From positions 293,277-357,276 of the forward strand of contig NZ_JACXJA010000006.1 of the NCBI RefSeq assembly GCF_014705615.1: DNA of 64,000 bases. Direction: 5' to 3'. Made by a program: the position numbers and the translations under genes. Below, piece by piece: positions 1 through 8,233 of the stretch. Source of the stretch: Paenibacillus oceani. GTDB taxonomy: Bacteria > Bacillota > Bacilli > Paenibacillales > NBRC-103111. Under the pieces are notes generated by a model. The model was not told where the DNA came from. It saw nothing but the letters and a program-made list of their open reading frames with translations, and did not search any database. Position 1 is the stretch's first letter; each line of letters opens with the position of its first letter.

Positions 1-806
1 CCCCGCTTCATGCCTTCTTCCTTCAGCGCGGCAAACTGCTCCGGCGTGTAATATTCCATAACCCTCAGATGCTTTTTGGTCGGCTGCAAATATTGGCCAA
101 TCGTCATAATATCGCAATCGACGGCGCGCAAATCGTCCATCGTCCGCAAAATCTCGTCCCAAGTCTCCCCGACGCCAAGCATAATGCTCGACTTGGTCGG
201 AATGGACGGATACATCTTCTTGGAGCGGGCCAGCAGCTCCAAGGAACGAGGATATTTGGCCTTCGACCGGACGCGGTCGGACAAGCGCTCCACCGTCTCC
301 ATGTTGTGGTTCAGGATGTCGGGCTTCGCATCCAATACGACTCGCAGCGAATCTTCATTGCCGAGAAAGTCCGGGATCAGCACTTCAACCGAGCAAAACG
401 GCAGACGTCTGCGAATGGCGCGAATCGTCTCCGCGAAGATGGAGGCTCCTCCGTCCGCCAGATCGTCCCTCGCTACCGACGTGACGACGCAGTGGCGCAG
501 TCCCATCTGCTCGGCCGCTTCCGCTACGCGTTCCGGCTCCTGGAGATCAAGCTCTGTCGGCAAGCCCGAGTTAACGGCACAGAACCGGCAAGCCCGGGTG
601 CAAATATCGCCCAGAATCATAAAGGTAGCCGTACGGTTCGCCCAGCATTCGTGGAGGTTCGGACATTTGGCTTCTTCGCATACGGTATGAAGCGTCTTGG
701 AGCGCATCATATCTTTGAGTTCTTTGACATTATCGTAATCGTCCCCGGTAGGCAGCTTGATTTTGAGCCATTCCGGTTTGCGAAGCACGGGTGGTTTGGT
801 CGACAT
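1..806 (-). CDS. lipA: Lipoyl synthase LipA (5' part, cut by window edge)
   Basis: Radical-SAM enzyme that inserts two sulfur atoms into protein-bound octanoyl groups to make lipoyl cofactor for 2-oxoacid dehydrogenases. The minus-strand translation starts [15 protein letters not shown]. It has the LipA-specific auxiliary-cluster cysteines in CEEAKCPN and the radical-[11 protein letters not shown] motif, followed by the family segment [13 protein letters not shown] near the window edge. About 268 codons are visible of a family length near 300, so only the C-terminus is missing. The ATG at 806 directly precedes the conserved N-terminus, behind a weak AGGA. It is divergent from the lar operon. 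Confidence 0.95.
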   Translation of the reverse strand, partial: MSTKPPVLRKPEWLKIKLPTGDDYDNVKELKDMMRSKTLHTVCEEAKCPNLHECWANRTATFMILGDICTRACRFCAVNSGLPTELDLQEPERVAEAAEQMGLRHCVVTSVARDDLADGGASIFAETIRAIRRRLPFCSVEVLIPDFLGNEDSLRVVLDAKPDILNHNMETVERLSDRVRSKAKYPRSLELLARSKKMYPSIPTKSSIMLGVGETWDEILRTMDDLRAVDCDIMTIGQYLQPTKKHLRVMEYYTPEQFAALKEEGMKR

Positions 807-909
807 ATGGATTCCTGCTTTCCGTTTGGTTAAGATCCTTTCGGGAAAATCGCCTCCCGAGCCGGACCGCTTGCAAAAATTCGCCCATGGACGGGCGGAC
901 TCTGCAAGT

Positions 910-1120
910 ATTATACCACGAAAGCGGCAACAATCCACGCCGGACTATCGCTTACGTTCCCATTGTATCGGACAGAGAATGGAAATTCAGGAGCTAACTT
1001 GTTGGAAAAGGTGTCGATTTGTTCGATGACGCGACCCGGGCCTCCCCAGGGCGGAGGACACCTCTTCCTTTTTCCGGCGACAGGTTTCGGGAATACCCCG
1101 GTTGTGATACACTTTATAAT
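910..1120. promoter_or_regulatory. Divergent promoter region lipA / larE
   Basis: The 375-nt gap between the two divergent starts holds no gene that I recognise. On the minus strand TGGTATAAT (910-918, an extended -10) points at lipA. On the plus strand TATAAT at 1115-1120 lies 61 nt before the larE start. Neither has a clear -35, so these are candidates only. Confidence 0.35.
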
Positions 1121-1181
1121 AGAAAGATCAGGCAGCGGTGCCGAACGCAAGAGCAGCGGTGCCTTGGGGGAGGGAAACCGG

Positions 1182-2048
1182 ATGGATACCGGATTACTAC
1201 TTAAACAAAAGGATGAGAAGCTTGGCGCCATCCTTCGAGATATGGGACGCGTTCTAATCGCTTTTTCAGGCGGCGTGGACAGCACATTCGTCCTGAAGCG
1301 GGCGCATCAGGAGCTGGGCGATCAGGTGCTGGCCGTTACGGCGGCATCGGAGACGTTCCCGACCCGTGAGTTCAACGCGGCTGTGCATTTGGCCGAGGAG
1401 CTCGGAGTCAGGCTGCACAAGACGGAAGTGAAAGAATATGAGAATGCGTCGTTCGTGGCCAACAACCCCGACCGCTGCTACCATTGCAAGACCGGGCTGT
1501 ATTCCCATTTGCAGACGATTGCGAAGGAACTGGGCTATCCGTTCATTGTAGACGGTTCCAACGTCGACGATCTGGGCGATTACCGTCCCGGCCTTCAAGC
1601 CAAAACGGAGCAAGGCGTGCGCAGCCCGCTGCAGGAAGCCGGGTTTCTGAAAAGCGAAATCCGCGAGCTCTCCAAAGAGCTCGGTTTGCGTACCTGGAAC
1701 AAGCCGTCGTTCGCCTGCTTGTCCTCGCGCATCCCTTACGGAACGAAGATTGAGAAATATAAAATCGATCAATTGGACGAAGCTGAGGACTTTTTGTACG
1801 CTCTCGGTTTCTGGCAGGTGCGAGTGCGTCACCACGATAAGATCGCCCGCATCGAAGTGATGCCGGACGAACTGCAGAAGGTGATCGAGCTGAAAGACAG
1901 CATTCACGAGAAATTTACGTCGCTAGGCTTTACTTACGTCGCGCTCGATCTTGCGGGATACCGGACGGGCAGCATGAACGCCGTATTGAAAACGAACGCG
2001 GAGCCGGCCGTTTCAGCCGAACCGTTGAAGAAAGAAGCGGTTCAATGA
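1182..2048 (+). CDS. larE: LarE, ATP-dependent sacrificial/catalytic sulfur transferase
   Basis: LarE adenylates a carboxylate of pyridinium-3,5-biscarboxylate mononucleotide and converts it to a thiocarboxylate during synthesis of the nickel-pincer cofactor of lactate racemase. The 288-aa product has the PP-loop SGGVDS at residues 29-34 and the family motif SFACLSSRIPYG. Cys179 in that motif matches the sacrificial sulfur-donor cysteine of the Lactobacillus enzyme. Two further cysteines (C99, C102 in RCYHCK) make a three-Cys set. The ATG at 1182 is chosen over upstream in-frame starts because GGGGGAGGG (1166-1174) sits just before it. It overlaps larB by 4 nt, so the genes are probably translationally coupled. 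Confidence 0.93.
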   Translation: MDTGLLLKQKDEKLGAILRDMGRVLIAFSGGVDSTFVLKRAHQELGDQVLAVTAASETFPTREFNAAVHLAEELGVRLHKTEVKEYENASFVANNPDRCYHCKTGLYSHLQTIAKELGYPFIVDGSNVDDLGDYRPGLQAKTEQGVRSPLQEAGFLKSEIRELSKELGLRTWNKPSFACLSSRIPYGTKIEKYKIDQLDEAEDFLYALGFWQVRVRHHDKIARIEVMPDELQKVIELKDSIHEKFTSLGFTYVALDLAGYRTGSMNAVLKTNAEPAVSAEPLKKEAVQ

Positions 2049-2824
2049 TGCAGCTGGAGCACGTTCTCAAGTTACTGAAAGCGGGAGACCTCGAGCTGGA
2101 GGAAGCGAAGCGTCAGATCGAGGAGCTAACGCAGGCGGAGGCTTCCGCCAAAATAGACGATCTCGGCTTCGCCCAGCTTGATCTGGAGCGCGAGAAGAGG
2201 ACCGGGTTCCCCGAAGTCATCTACGGCGAGAGCAAGACGGCGGAGCAGATCGCCGTCATCTTCCAACGGCTGACGGAGCATTCCGACCGGGTGCTCGCCA
2301 CGCGCGTCGATCCGGTCAAGGCCGAAGCTGTGCTCGCCGCCGTGCAGGGAGCGACGTATCATGCTTCGGCGCGGGCGCTCACCTGGTTCAAGAAGCCGAT
2401 TCTGAAAGTGCACGACGGCTACGTCGCCGTCGTATGCGCAGGTACGGCCGATCTGCCCGTGGCGGAAGAAGCCGCGATTACGATCGAATGTATGGGCAGC
2501 CATGTGGAGAAAGTATATGACGTCGGCGTTGCCGGCATACATAGGCTGTTCCGCCGTCTGCCGGTCATCCGCGGCGCCAATGCAATCGTTGTGGTGGCCG
2601 GAATGGAAGGCGCTCTGGCAAGCGTCGTCGGTGGACTCGTATCCAGCCCCGTTATCGCCGTACCGACCAGCGTCGGCTATGGGGCGAACTTTCAAGGCGT
2701 CTCCGCCCTGCTGACGATGCTGAATTCGTGTGCGACCGGCGTTACGGTCGTGAATATCGATAACGGCTTCGGAGCCGGCTACAGCGCAGGACTCATCAAT
2801 AAAAATATGTCGAAAAGGTCGTGA
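2045..2824 (+). CDS. larB: LarB, pyridinium-3,5-biscarboxylic acid mononucleotide synthase
   Basis: LarB carboxylates and hydrolyses nicotinic acid adenine dinucleotide, the first step of nickel-pincer nucleotide synthesis. The 259-aa protein has a helical N-terminal part (residues 1-60) and a PurE-like C-terminal domain. Family motifs include CAGTADLPVAEEAA (about residue 135), VVAGMEGALASVVGGL and the terminal NIDNGFGAGYSAGLIN. The start lies inside the end of larE (ATGA overlap); a second ATG follows one codon later. It is the middle gene of larE-larB-larC1. Lactate racemase LarA and a nickel importer are not in this window. Confidence 0.94.
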   Translation: MMQLEHVLKLLKAGDLELEEAKRQIEELTQAEASAKIDDLGFAQLDLEREKRTGFPEVIYGESKTAEQIAVIFQRLTEHSDRVLATRVDPVKAEAVLAAVQGATYHASARALTWFKKPILKVHDGYVAVVCAGTADLPVAEEAAITIECMGSHVEKVYDVGVAGIHRLFRRLPVIRGANAIVVVAGMEGALASVVGGLVSSPVIAVPTSVGYGANFQGVSALLTMLNSCATGVTVVNIDNGFGAGYSAGLINKNMSKRS

Positions 2825-2831
2825 ATGTTCA

Positions 2832-3821
2832 GTGAGAGTCGTATATTTCGATTGCTTCTCCGGCATTAGCGGCGACATGGCGCTGGCCGCCCTGGTCGAC
2901 GCGGGAGCCGATCAGGCTTACGTAGAAAGCGAGCTGCAAAAAATCCGCATCGAGCCGTTCGCGCTGGAATGGCGCAGAGTGAACAAAAAAGGCATATCGG
3001 CGCTCAAAATGGACGTAACGCTCGACCCGGACCATAAACCGACGGATCACCGCCACTATTCCGACATCGTCCGTCTGATCCAGGCCGCAGGCTTCAACGA
3101 GCGCGTCACCGCGCTTAGTCTTGCCATATTTAAGCAAATCGGCATCGCGGAAGGCAAAATACACGGCATTCCGATCGAGAACGTCCATTTCCACGAAGTC
3201 GGCGCGATCGATTCGATCGTAGACGTAATCGGCGTTGCGCTCGCTCTCGACTCGCTGCAAGCGGAATACATCTATTGCTCCGCCGTCCCGCTCGGCTCGG
3301 GAACGGTTCAGTGCGATCACGGCTTATACCCGGTTCCGGCGCCTGCTACGCTCGAGATGATGCGCGGCTTGCCGATCGCCCCGACCGACTATGCGATGGA
3401 GATGACTACGCCGACCGGGGCCGGGATCGTATCCGGCGTCGTAAACGACTTCTCCAAAGGATTGCCTTCGATGATCGTCGAGTCCATCGGATACGGAGCC
3501 GGAACCCGCGATTTGCCGAACCGGCCGAATGTGCTGCGGGTCGTCGTCGGTACGATGGACAAGTATATTGCGGAATGGAAAGCAAGCCATGCGCATATTC
3601 CGGCCGAGCATACGCACGCCCATGAGCATCACCATCATCATGACCACGACCACGGGCACCACCATGATCATGAGCATAAACACGAGCACCATCATCACGA
3701 TCATGATCACCATCACCATGATCATGACCATGGCCATCGCCATGGAAAAGGGCATCGTCACGAGCACGATCACGATGATGAGCATGAGCACAAGGGCGAA
3801 TCCCACTCGCACAAACATTAA
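2832..3821 (+). CDS. larC: LarC N-terminal domain (LarC1) with a long His/Asp/Glu tail
   Basis: LarC inserts nickel into the bis-thiocarboxylate nucleotide using CTP. The 329-aa product begins MRVVYFDCFSGISGDM and carries FHEVGAIDSIVDVIG, both typical of LarC1. Residues from about 257 to the end form a low-complexity tail with about 40 histidines alternating with Asp, Glu and Gly, as expected for a nickel-binding region. The reading frame then stops; no C-terminal LarC domain follows on this strand. The start is GTG at 2832, 7 nt after the larB stop, with AAAAGG 13 nt upstream. The missing domain is encoded convergently at 3930-4424. Confidence 0.9.
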   Translation: MRVVYFDCFSGISGDMALAALVDAGADQAYVESELQKIRIEPFALEWRRVNKKGISALKMDVTLDPDHKPTDHRHYSDIVRLIQAAGFNERVTALSLAIFKQIGIAEGKIHGIPIENVHFHEVGAIDSIVDVIGVALALDSLQAEYIYCSAVPLGSGTVQCDHGLYPVPAPATLEMMRGLPIAPTDYAMEMTTPTGAGIVSGVVNDFSKGLPSMIVESIGYGAGTRDLPNRPNVLRVVVGTMDKYIAEWKASHAHIPAEHTHAHEHHHHHDHDHGHHHDHEHKHEHHHHDHDHHHHDHDHGHRHGKGHRHEHDHDDEHEHKGESHSHKH

Positions 3822-3848
3822 GCAGCGAAGTTTGTTTCCGACTCATAC

Positions 3849-3884
3849 AAGCCTCCGATCCGCTTTAGGCGAATTCGGAGGCTT
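3849..3884 (+). terminator. Rho-independent terminator after larC1
   Basis: The inverted repeat AAGCCTCCGA / TCGGAGGCTT with a 16-nt loop is followed by ATCGTTTTCT. It ends the plus-strand lar transcript before the convergent LarC2 gene. Confidence 0.8.
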
Positions 3885-3929
3885 ATCGTTTTCTCCCCTC
3901 TGCACGTTGCAGTGCTTTCCCTGGCCGTG

Positions 3930-4424
3930 TCAGGTATCCGCAGCTGGAGGCTTCAGCCCGGCACATGTCCGGCGCACTTCCTCATAAACCAGCTTCAGCG
4001 GCACCCCGTGCCGCTTGGCGATCGCTTCACATTCCTTGAACTCCGGCGCCGCTTGGACCAGCTTGCCTTTATAGTAACCCAGCTTCACCGAAACCGTTCC
4101 CCACTGCGTATCCGCCTGCACGAACTCGCGTCCCAGACGGTGCACGTTCGCCTGCAAATACCGCAGTCCGAGCGTCGTCGTCTCCGTAAAGATTACGTCC
4201 TCCATCTGCTCCAGACGTTCCGCGGCAGCCAGCACATTCAGCATAAGTCCGGGACGCCCTTTTTTCATAATAATCGGGACCCAGTATACGTCGTTGGCCC
4301 CCGCCTCGAACAGCCGTTCCGTCACATACGAACTGTATTCCGGGTTCATATCGTCGATATTGGCTTGCACGAGCACCATCTGGTCGTCGACATGCTCATT
4401 GTGGTGGTCGAACAAAAGCGGCAC
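3930..4424 (-). CDS. larC: LarC C-terminal domain (LarC2) encoded on the opposite strand
   Basis: The 164-aa product matches the C-terminal half of LarC: QANIDDMNPE, the stretch MKKGRPGLMLNVL, ETTTLGLR, and the ending with PEFKECEAIAKRHGVPL and VYEEV. It is the partner that LarC1 lacks. In L. plantarum LarC1 and LarC2 are joined by a programmed frameshift; here the domain faces the other way with a terminator between, so it must have its own transcript. The GTG at 4424 has GAGAGG immediately upstream, which is too close. Translation may instead begin at the ATG of residue 16 (MVLVQANIDD). The N-terminal DHHNEH may be a remnant of the His linker. Confidence 0.85.
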   Translation of the reverse strand: MPLLFDHHNEHVDDQMVLVQANIDDMNPEYSSYVTERLFEAGANDVYWVPIIMKKGRPGLMLNVLAAAERLEQMEDVIFTETTTLGLRYLQANVHRLGREFVQADTQWGTVSVKLGYYKGKLVQAAPEFKECEAIAKRHGVPLKLVYEEVRRTCAGLKPPAADT

Positions 4425-4590
4425 CCTCTCTTTCGCTATTGGCGTTTATCTTCATCGTACCAAACCGGCGCCTCTTCTGTAAATGAACCCGGTCAGCCGC
4501 CGATCGCACGAAACCGAATAGCGACATGCAGGAGTGCGCATCCTAACGGAAAGAACAGTCGAAACCCGCAATGAAAGGAGAATAGCGAAC

Positions 4591-5649
4591 TTGAAACGTG
4601 CAGGCCGGTTTCAACGAATAACGGTAATCCTGCTCGGCTGGATGCTGTTCCTGTCCCTCGCTTTGCCGGCGCCGTCTTCGGCGTCGGCGGAACCGCAGGC
4701 GGACAAAAAAGCCAGTCCCGATCCCCGAGCGCTGTTTGAAGAACGCAAGCAATTGTTCGAGGAGTTCGATCAAGTAACGGGCATCCCCTGGAACTACTTG
4801 GCGGCCATCGATCAATACGAAAGGACGCTCAGTATCGCCAATCCAAAGAAGAGACCGCTCCGCTCGGGGCTGATCGGCATTTATTATACGCAGACGGAGT
4901 GGTCGGGAATTGCCAATCCGGAACAGGAGGATACGAATCCGTATTCGATCGCCTTATTCGGGGGCAAGGGGAAGGACGGCTCCGGCGACGGCCTAGCCGA
5001 TCGGCTCAACGACCTCGATCTGTTATCGACCATGACGTCTTATTTGCTTACTTACGGCACGTCCGAGGACGAGATCAAAAGGGCGCTCTGGGAATACTAC
5101 CGGAATACCCGCAGCGTGGAACGCATTCAGCAGTTTGCAAGCATATACGCCACGTTCGGGAGGCTCGATTTGCACGAGCACGCTTTCCCTCTGCCGCTAA
5201 GCTCCAATTACGCCTATCGGGGCACGTGGGGGGCAAGCCGCGGTTGGGGAGGCCACCGGATTCATGAGGGCAGCGATATTTTCGCAAGTCATGGCGTCCC
5301 GGTTCGGAGCACCTGTTACGGCATCGTCGAGATCAAGGGCTGGAATCCATACGGGGGCTGGCGTGTCGGACTGCGCGATTTGAATAACGTCTACCATTAT
5401 TACGCCCATCTGTCGGGGTATGAGAAAAATATCAAGCAGGGCGACATCGTCAAGCCGGGTCAAATTCTCGGCTGGGTAGGCAGCTCCGGATACGGAAAAC
5501 CGGGGACGCAGGGGAAGTTCCCTCCTCACCTGCATTACGGTCTGTACCGCGACAACGGACAGCGCGAATGGTCGTTCGACCCGTTCCCGTATTTGAAAAA
5601 ATGGGAGCGCGAAGAACGGCTGCGTGGCAAGCAAAAAACGAACGGGTAG
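4591..5649 (+). CDS. Secreted M23-family (LytM-type) metallopeptidase
   Basis: Predicted 352-aa secreted zinc endopeptidase that would cut peptidoglycan peptide cross-links. A signal peptide (basic MKRAGRFQR, hydrophobic core, cleavage near ASA-EPQ) is followed by a helical region of unknown role up to about residue 215. The M23 domain has zinc ligands in HEGSD (H-x3-D) and HLHYG (HxH). The start is TTG at 4591 because AAAGGAG (4574-4580) lies 10 nt upstream and the signal peptide then begins correctly; an in-frame ATG at 4534 would add 19 unsuitable residues. It stands alone between convergent neighbours. Confidence 0.85.
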   Translation: MKRAGRFQRITVILLGWMLFLSLALPAPSSASAEPQADKKASPDPRALFEERKQLFEEFDQVTGIPWNYLAAIDQYERTLSIANPKKRPLRSGLIGIYYTQTEWSGIANPEQEDTNPYSIALFGGKGKDGSGDGLADRLNDLDLLSTMTSYLLTYGTSEDEIKRALWEYYRNTRSVERIQQFASIYATFGRLDLHEHAFPLPLSSNYAYRGTWGASRGWGGHRIHEGSDIFASHGVPVRSTCYGIVEIKGWNPYGGWRVGLRDLNNVYHYYAHLSGYEKNIKQGDIVKPGQILGWVGSSGYGKPGTQGKFPPHLHYGLYRDNGQREWSFDPFPYLKKWEREERLRGKQKTNG

Positions 5650-5849
5650 CCGATCCGGCCGTTCCGTGTCTTTCTTCCGCCGGCTTCACAAATAAGAACC
5701 TCCAATTCCACATCCGGTACGACATCGATCTGACGCGGCGAATTGACAAGGGCCTGGAAACCAAGTCCTCTCGTCAAGACAACACGATCAGTTTCAGATT
5801 ACGTACCCGTGGGCTGGAGGTTCTTTCCTGCTCCGGCGACGAGTCCTCC

Positions 5850-6584
5850 TTATTCCTTTTTTGGTTCTTCTCCCACCTTCATCGGCGGAATCGCTATCGT
5901 TGGCGGTGCTGCCGGCGTTTTGCCGCTCGGGTTGCCTTTGCCGTCGTAATAATACATCGGCACGTCGCCTACGACCATCACATACGAAATCGGAATTTCC
6001 GTCTCGACGATCTCCGGCTGCGAATCGAACGGAATGACGATCGAAACCTCTGCGGTTATTTTCATATAAACTTCGACCAGAACCATATTGATGCCCGCCG
6101 TTTGCTGACGTGTGCTCAGGTCCACCTTTACGGCGCCGATCGGGGTAAACTTCACCGGCACTTTGGGTCCGAACGAGGCAATAATCGCGCTGTTGAACGC
6201 CTGGCCGACCGGCACGTGCTCCGGGATGCTGCCGAGCTCCATCAATAACGTCTGTACCGTGTTGACCGTCTCCGAAGTAATTTTCATATGCTCCACGTAA
6301 TTCAGCATGAATCCGTTGATTTTCCCGTTTTTATCCATCTGCCAGTCGATGATTTTGTCCAGGCTTTTGCCTTGCGAGATCCGTTCCGTCAGAGCGGCGT
6401 TTACCGATTGGGTCACGACCTGCTTGATCCGGAGCTTGGCTACGTGCATAATCGGCGGACGCAAGTTTTTCTCTATATAAATAAACGACTGAAGCGAAAA
6501 CAAACTAAAGATCAGCATCGCGATAAAAAACGCCCTACGCTTCGACTGCTTGGTCGGCCGGCTCCGCCATCTGCGCTTGAGCAT
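5850..6584 (-). CDS. yunB: Sporulation protein YunB
   Basis: YunB is a mother-cell (SigE-controlled in B. subtilis) sporulation protein of unknown biochemical role. The 244-aa product has a basic N-terminus, one membrane segment (about residues 18-36, AFFIAMLIFSLFSLQSF), the YunB body with AKLRIKQVVTQSVNAAL and GQAFNSAIIASFGPKVPV, and a Pro/Lys-rich C-terminus. The ATG at 6584 is chosen over longer upstream extensions because GGGGGAA precedes it and the membrane segment then starts at the usual place. The 200-nt gap to the M23 gene holds nothing convincing. Confidence 0.88.
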   Translation of the reverse strand: MLKRRWRSRPTKQSKRRAFFIAMLIFSLFSLQSFIYIEKNLRPPIMHVAKLRIKQVVTQSVNAALTERISQGKSLDKIIDWQMDKNGKINGFMLNYVEHMKITSETVNTVQTLLMELGSIPEHVPVGQAFNSAIIASFGPKVPVKFTPIGAVKVDLSTRQQTAGINMVLVEVYMKITAEVSIVIPFDSQPEIVETEIPISYVMVVGDVPMYYYDGKGNPSGKTPAAPPTIAIPPMKVGEEPKKE

Positions 6585-6828
6585 ATGCAGCGTGTTCCCC
6601 CGATTCCTTGAATATAAAACAATGCGTGTTCCGTATCGTGTGCCGCGGGTGGTACGAATCCTTAGATTATATGCGGGTGTCCGGTAAAAAAGACGAGATC
6701 CCCCGGGCTTGGATGACCGTTCCGGATTGCTGACGGTTGCGAGCGAATGAAAACGAACGTTTCTCGATTTCCGCATTTTGGAGTACAATGAAGAGGAGAT
6801 CGAATGAGGGTAAAGAGGAGTAAATACG

Positions 6829-8079
6829 ATGAAAACGAACACGAGACATATCGCCGCCATTTCGCTGCTCGTTATGGCGATCGGCTTTCTGATAACGGTG
6901 CCGTTCTCGTCCATCGGCTGGGTCCGTTTTCTCCGCGGCGGGTTTGAAGCCGGACTGGTCGGAGGACTGGCTGACTGGTTTGCCGTAACCGCCTTGTTCC
7001 GGCATCCGCTCGGAATCCCGATTCCGCATACGGCCATCCTGCCGAACAACCGCAAGCGGGTGACGAAAGCGCTCGTATCGACCGTCGAGAACGATCTGCT
7101 CAGCAAGACGAGCATTCGCGCCAAGCTCAAGCAGTTGTCCGTCACGTCCAGGCTGCTGGACGGCGCGGCAGCGACGATTCATCAGAAAGAAGCGGCTTCG
7201 GCCATCGTGTCGGTGAGCGATTATGCCGTCCGTTCGTTCCCGCTTGAGCGGGTTGTGCCGGTGCTGGAGCGCGAGATCGGCAGCAAGCTTCAGTCGATCG
7301 ATACGGCGGGTATCGCGTCGAGGCTGCTCGATTACGCCTATGCAAACGATTGGGACGGCAAATCGCTCGACTTCGTGCTCGACTTTGCTGAAGAATTCCT
7401 CAATCGGGAATCGACGGTGCGGCAAATGGGGGCGATGGCTTCCGATGCGATCGGGCGCATACCGGCCAACGGACTCATGTCGTTCGCGCTGAACGCGTTC
7501 GCCGGCTTTATGAGCGAGGAACGGCTCGGCGAGACGATCCGGCAAATGCTGCAAACGCAAATCTGGGAACTTCGTGACGAGCAGAACGCCACCCGGATTG
7601 CGATCAGCGAGACGCTTCGGTTGAAGCTCGATACGTTCGTGGCGAAGCCGGAGACGAAGGAAGCGCTGGAGCAGTGGAAGGCCGACCTGCTGTCCCGCTT
7701 CGATCTGGCCGCTACGCTCTCCGGATTTCTCGAGCAGGCGCGCGAGCGGCTGCTTGCCTTCATCCACACCGAAGCCTACGCACCGGAGGTCGTCGTACCG
7801 ATCCTCGATCAGGCGATCGAGCGGGTCCGACAATCGCCCGAGCAGGTGGAGCGGATCGAGACGTTCATCCAGGACAAGCTGGCCGGCTGGATCGAGAGCA
7901 ATCATAACAAGATCGGCGCTCTGATCGAGGAAAATATTAACAAGTACGACAACGACACGCTGATTGCGATGCTCGAAGACAAAATCGGCCACGATCTCCA
8001 GTGGATTCGCGTCAACGGGGCGATCTGCGGCTTCGGAATCGGTCTTGTGCTCTCCGCATTCCACTTGCTTGTTGTCTAG
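6829..8079 (+). CDS. DUF445 family membrane protein (YheB-like)
   Basis: The 416-aa protein has an N-terminal membrane anchor (residues 8-27), the family signature GGLADWFAVTALFRHPLGIPIPHTAI (quoted here only as its start GGLADWFAVTALF, about residue 44), a long helical middle of repeated DUF445 helices, and a C-terminal hydrophobic segment AICGFGIGLVLSAFHLLV. The function of the family is unknown; B. subtilis YheB is a member. AGAGGAG lies just before the ATG. The gene is divergent from yunB and ends at a strong terminator, so it is monocistronic. Confidence 0.88.
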   Translation: MKTNTRHIAAISLLVMAIGFLITVPFSSIGWVRFLRGGFEAGLVGGLADWFAVTALFRHPLGIPIPHTAILPNNRKRVTKALVSTVENDLLSKTSIRAKLKQLSVTSRLLDGAAATIHQKEAASAIVSVSDYAVRSFPLERVVPVLEREIGSKLQSIDTAGIASRLLDYAYANDWDGKSLDFVLDFAEEFLNRESTVRQMGAMASDAIGRIPANGLMSFALNAFAGFMSEERLGETIRQMLQTQIWELRDEQNATRIAISETLRLKLDTFVAKPETKEALEQWKADLLSRFDLAATLSGFLEQARERLLAFIHTEAYAPEVVVPILDQAIERVRQSPEQVERIETFIQDKLAGWIESNHNKIGALIEENINKYDNDTLIAMLEDKIGHDLQWIRVNGAICGFGIGLVLSAFHLLVV

Positions 8080-8094
8080 CTCGTTCCCTCAGGT

Positions 8095-8141
8095 AAAAGA
8101 CGCTTCCGATCCACAAGTACGTGGTGGCGGAAGCGTCTTTT
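8095..8141. terminator. Bidirectional terminator
   Basis: AAAAGACGCTTCCG and CGGAAGCGTCTTTT form a 14-bp stem with A and T runs at the two sides. It can end both the DUF445 gene (+) and the FAD oxidoreductase gene (-). Confidence 0.88.
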
Positions 8142-8233
8142 CCTCTAAGCTTCATGATTCGAACCGATTAGTCGCTTGGAGTTCCGGAAGCGTTATACAG
8201 CCCGATCGGCATGGGGGCTCGATCGTTGCCGCA

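Noticed and set aside
963..1181. N-terminal extension of LarE by 73 residues
   Set aside because: The extension has no family resemblance and lies across a promoter-like TATAAT; the strong ribosome site supports the start at 1182.
3324..3846. Minus-strand open frames opposite larC1, rich in Met/Val/Ile or Asp/His
   Set aside because: They are the complement of the His-codon repeats of the real gene; no ribosome site and no family resemblance.
5650..5849. Minus-strand fragment reading TRGLGFQ...PDVELEVLI, reminiscent of the C-terminal end of a metallophosphoesterase
   Set aside because: Only about 30 residues, an in-frame stop just before it and no catalytic motif; the resemblance is too weak to call a pseudogene.
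6585..7145. Upstream extension of the yunB frame opposite the DUF445 gene
   Set aside because: It overlaps the 5' third of the DUF445 gene and its promoter and adds nothing typical of YunB.
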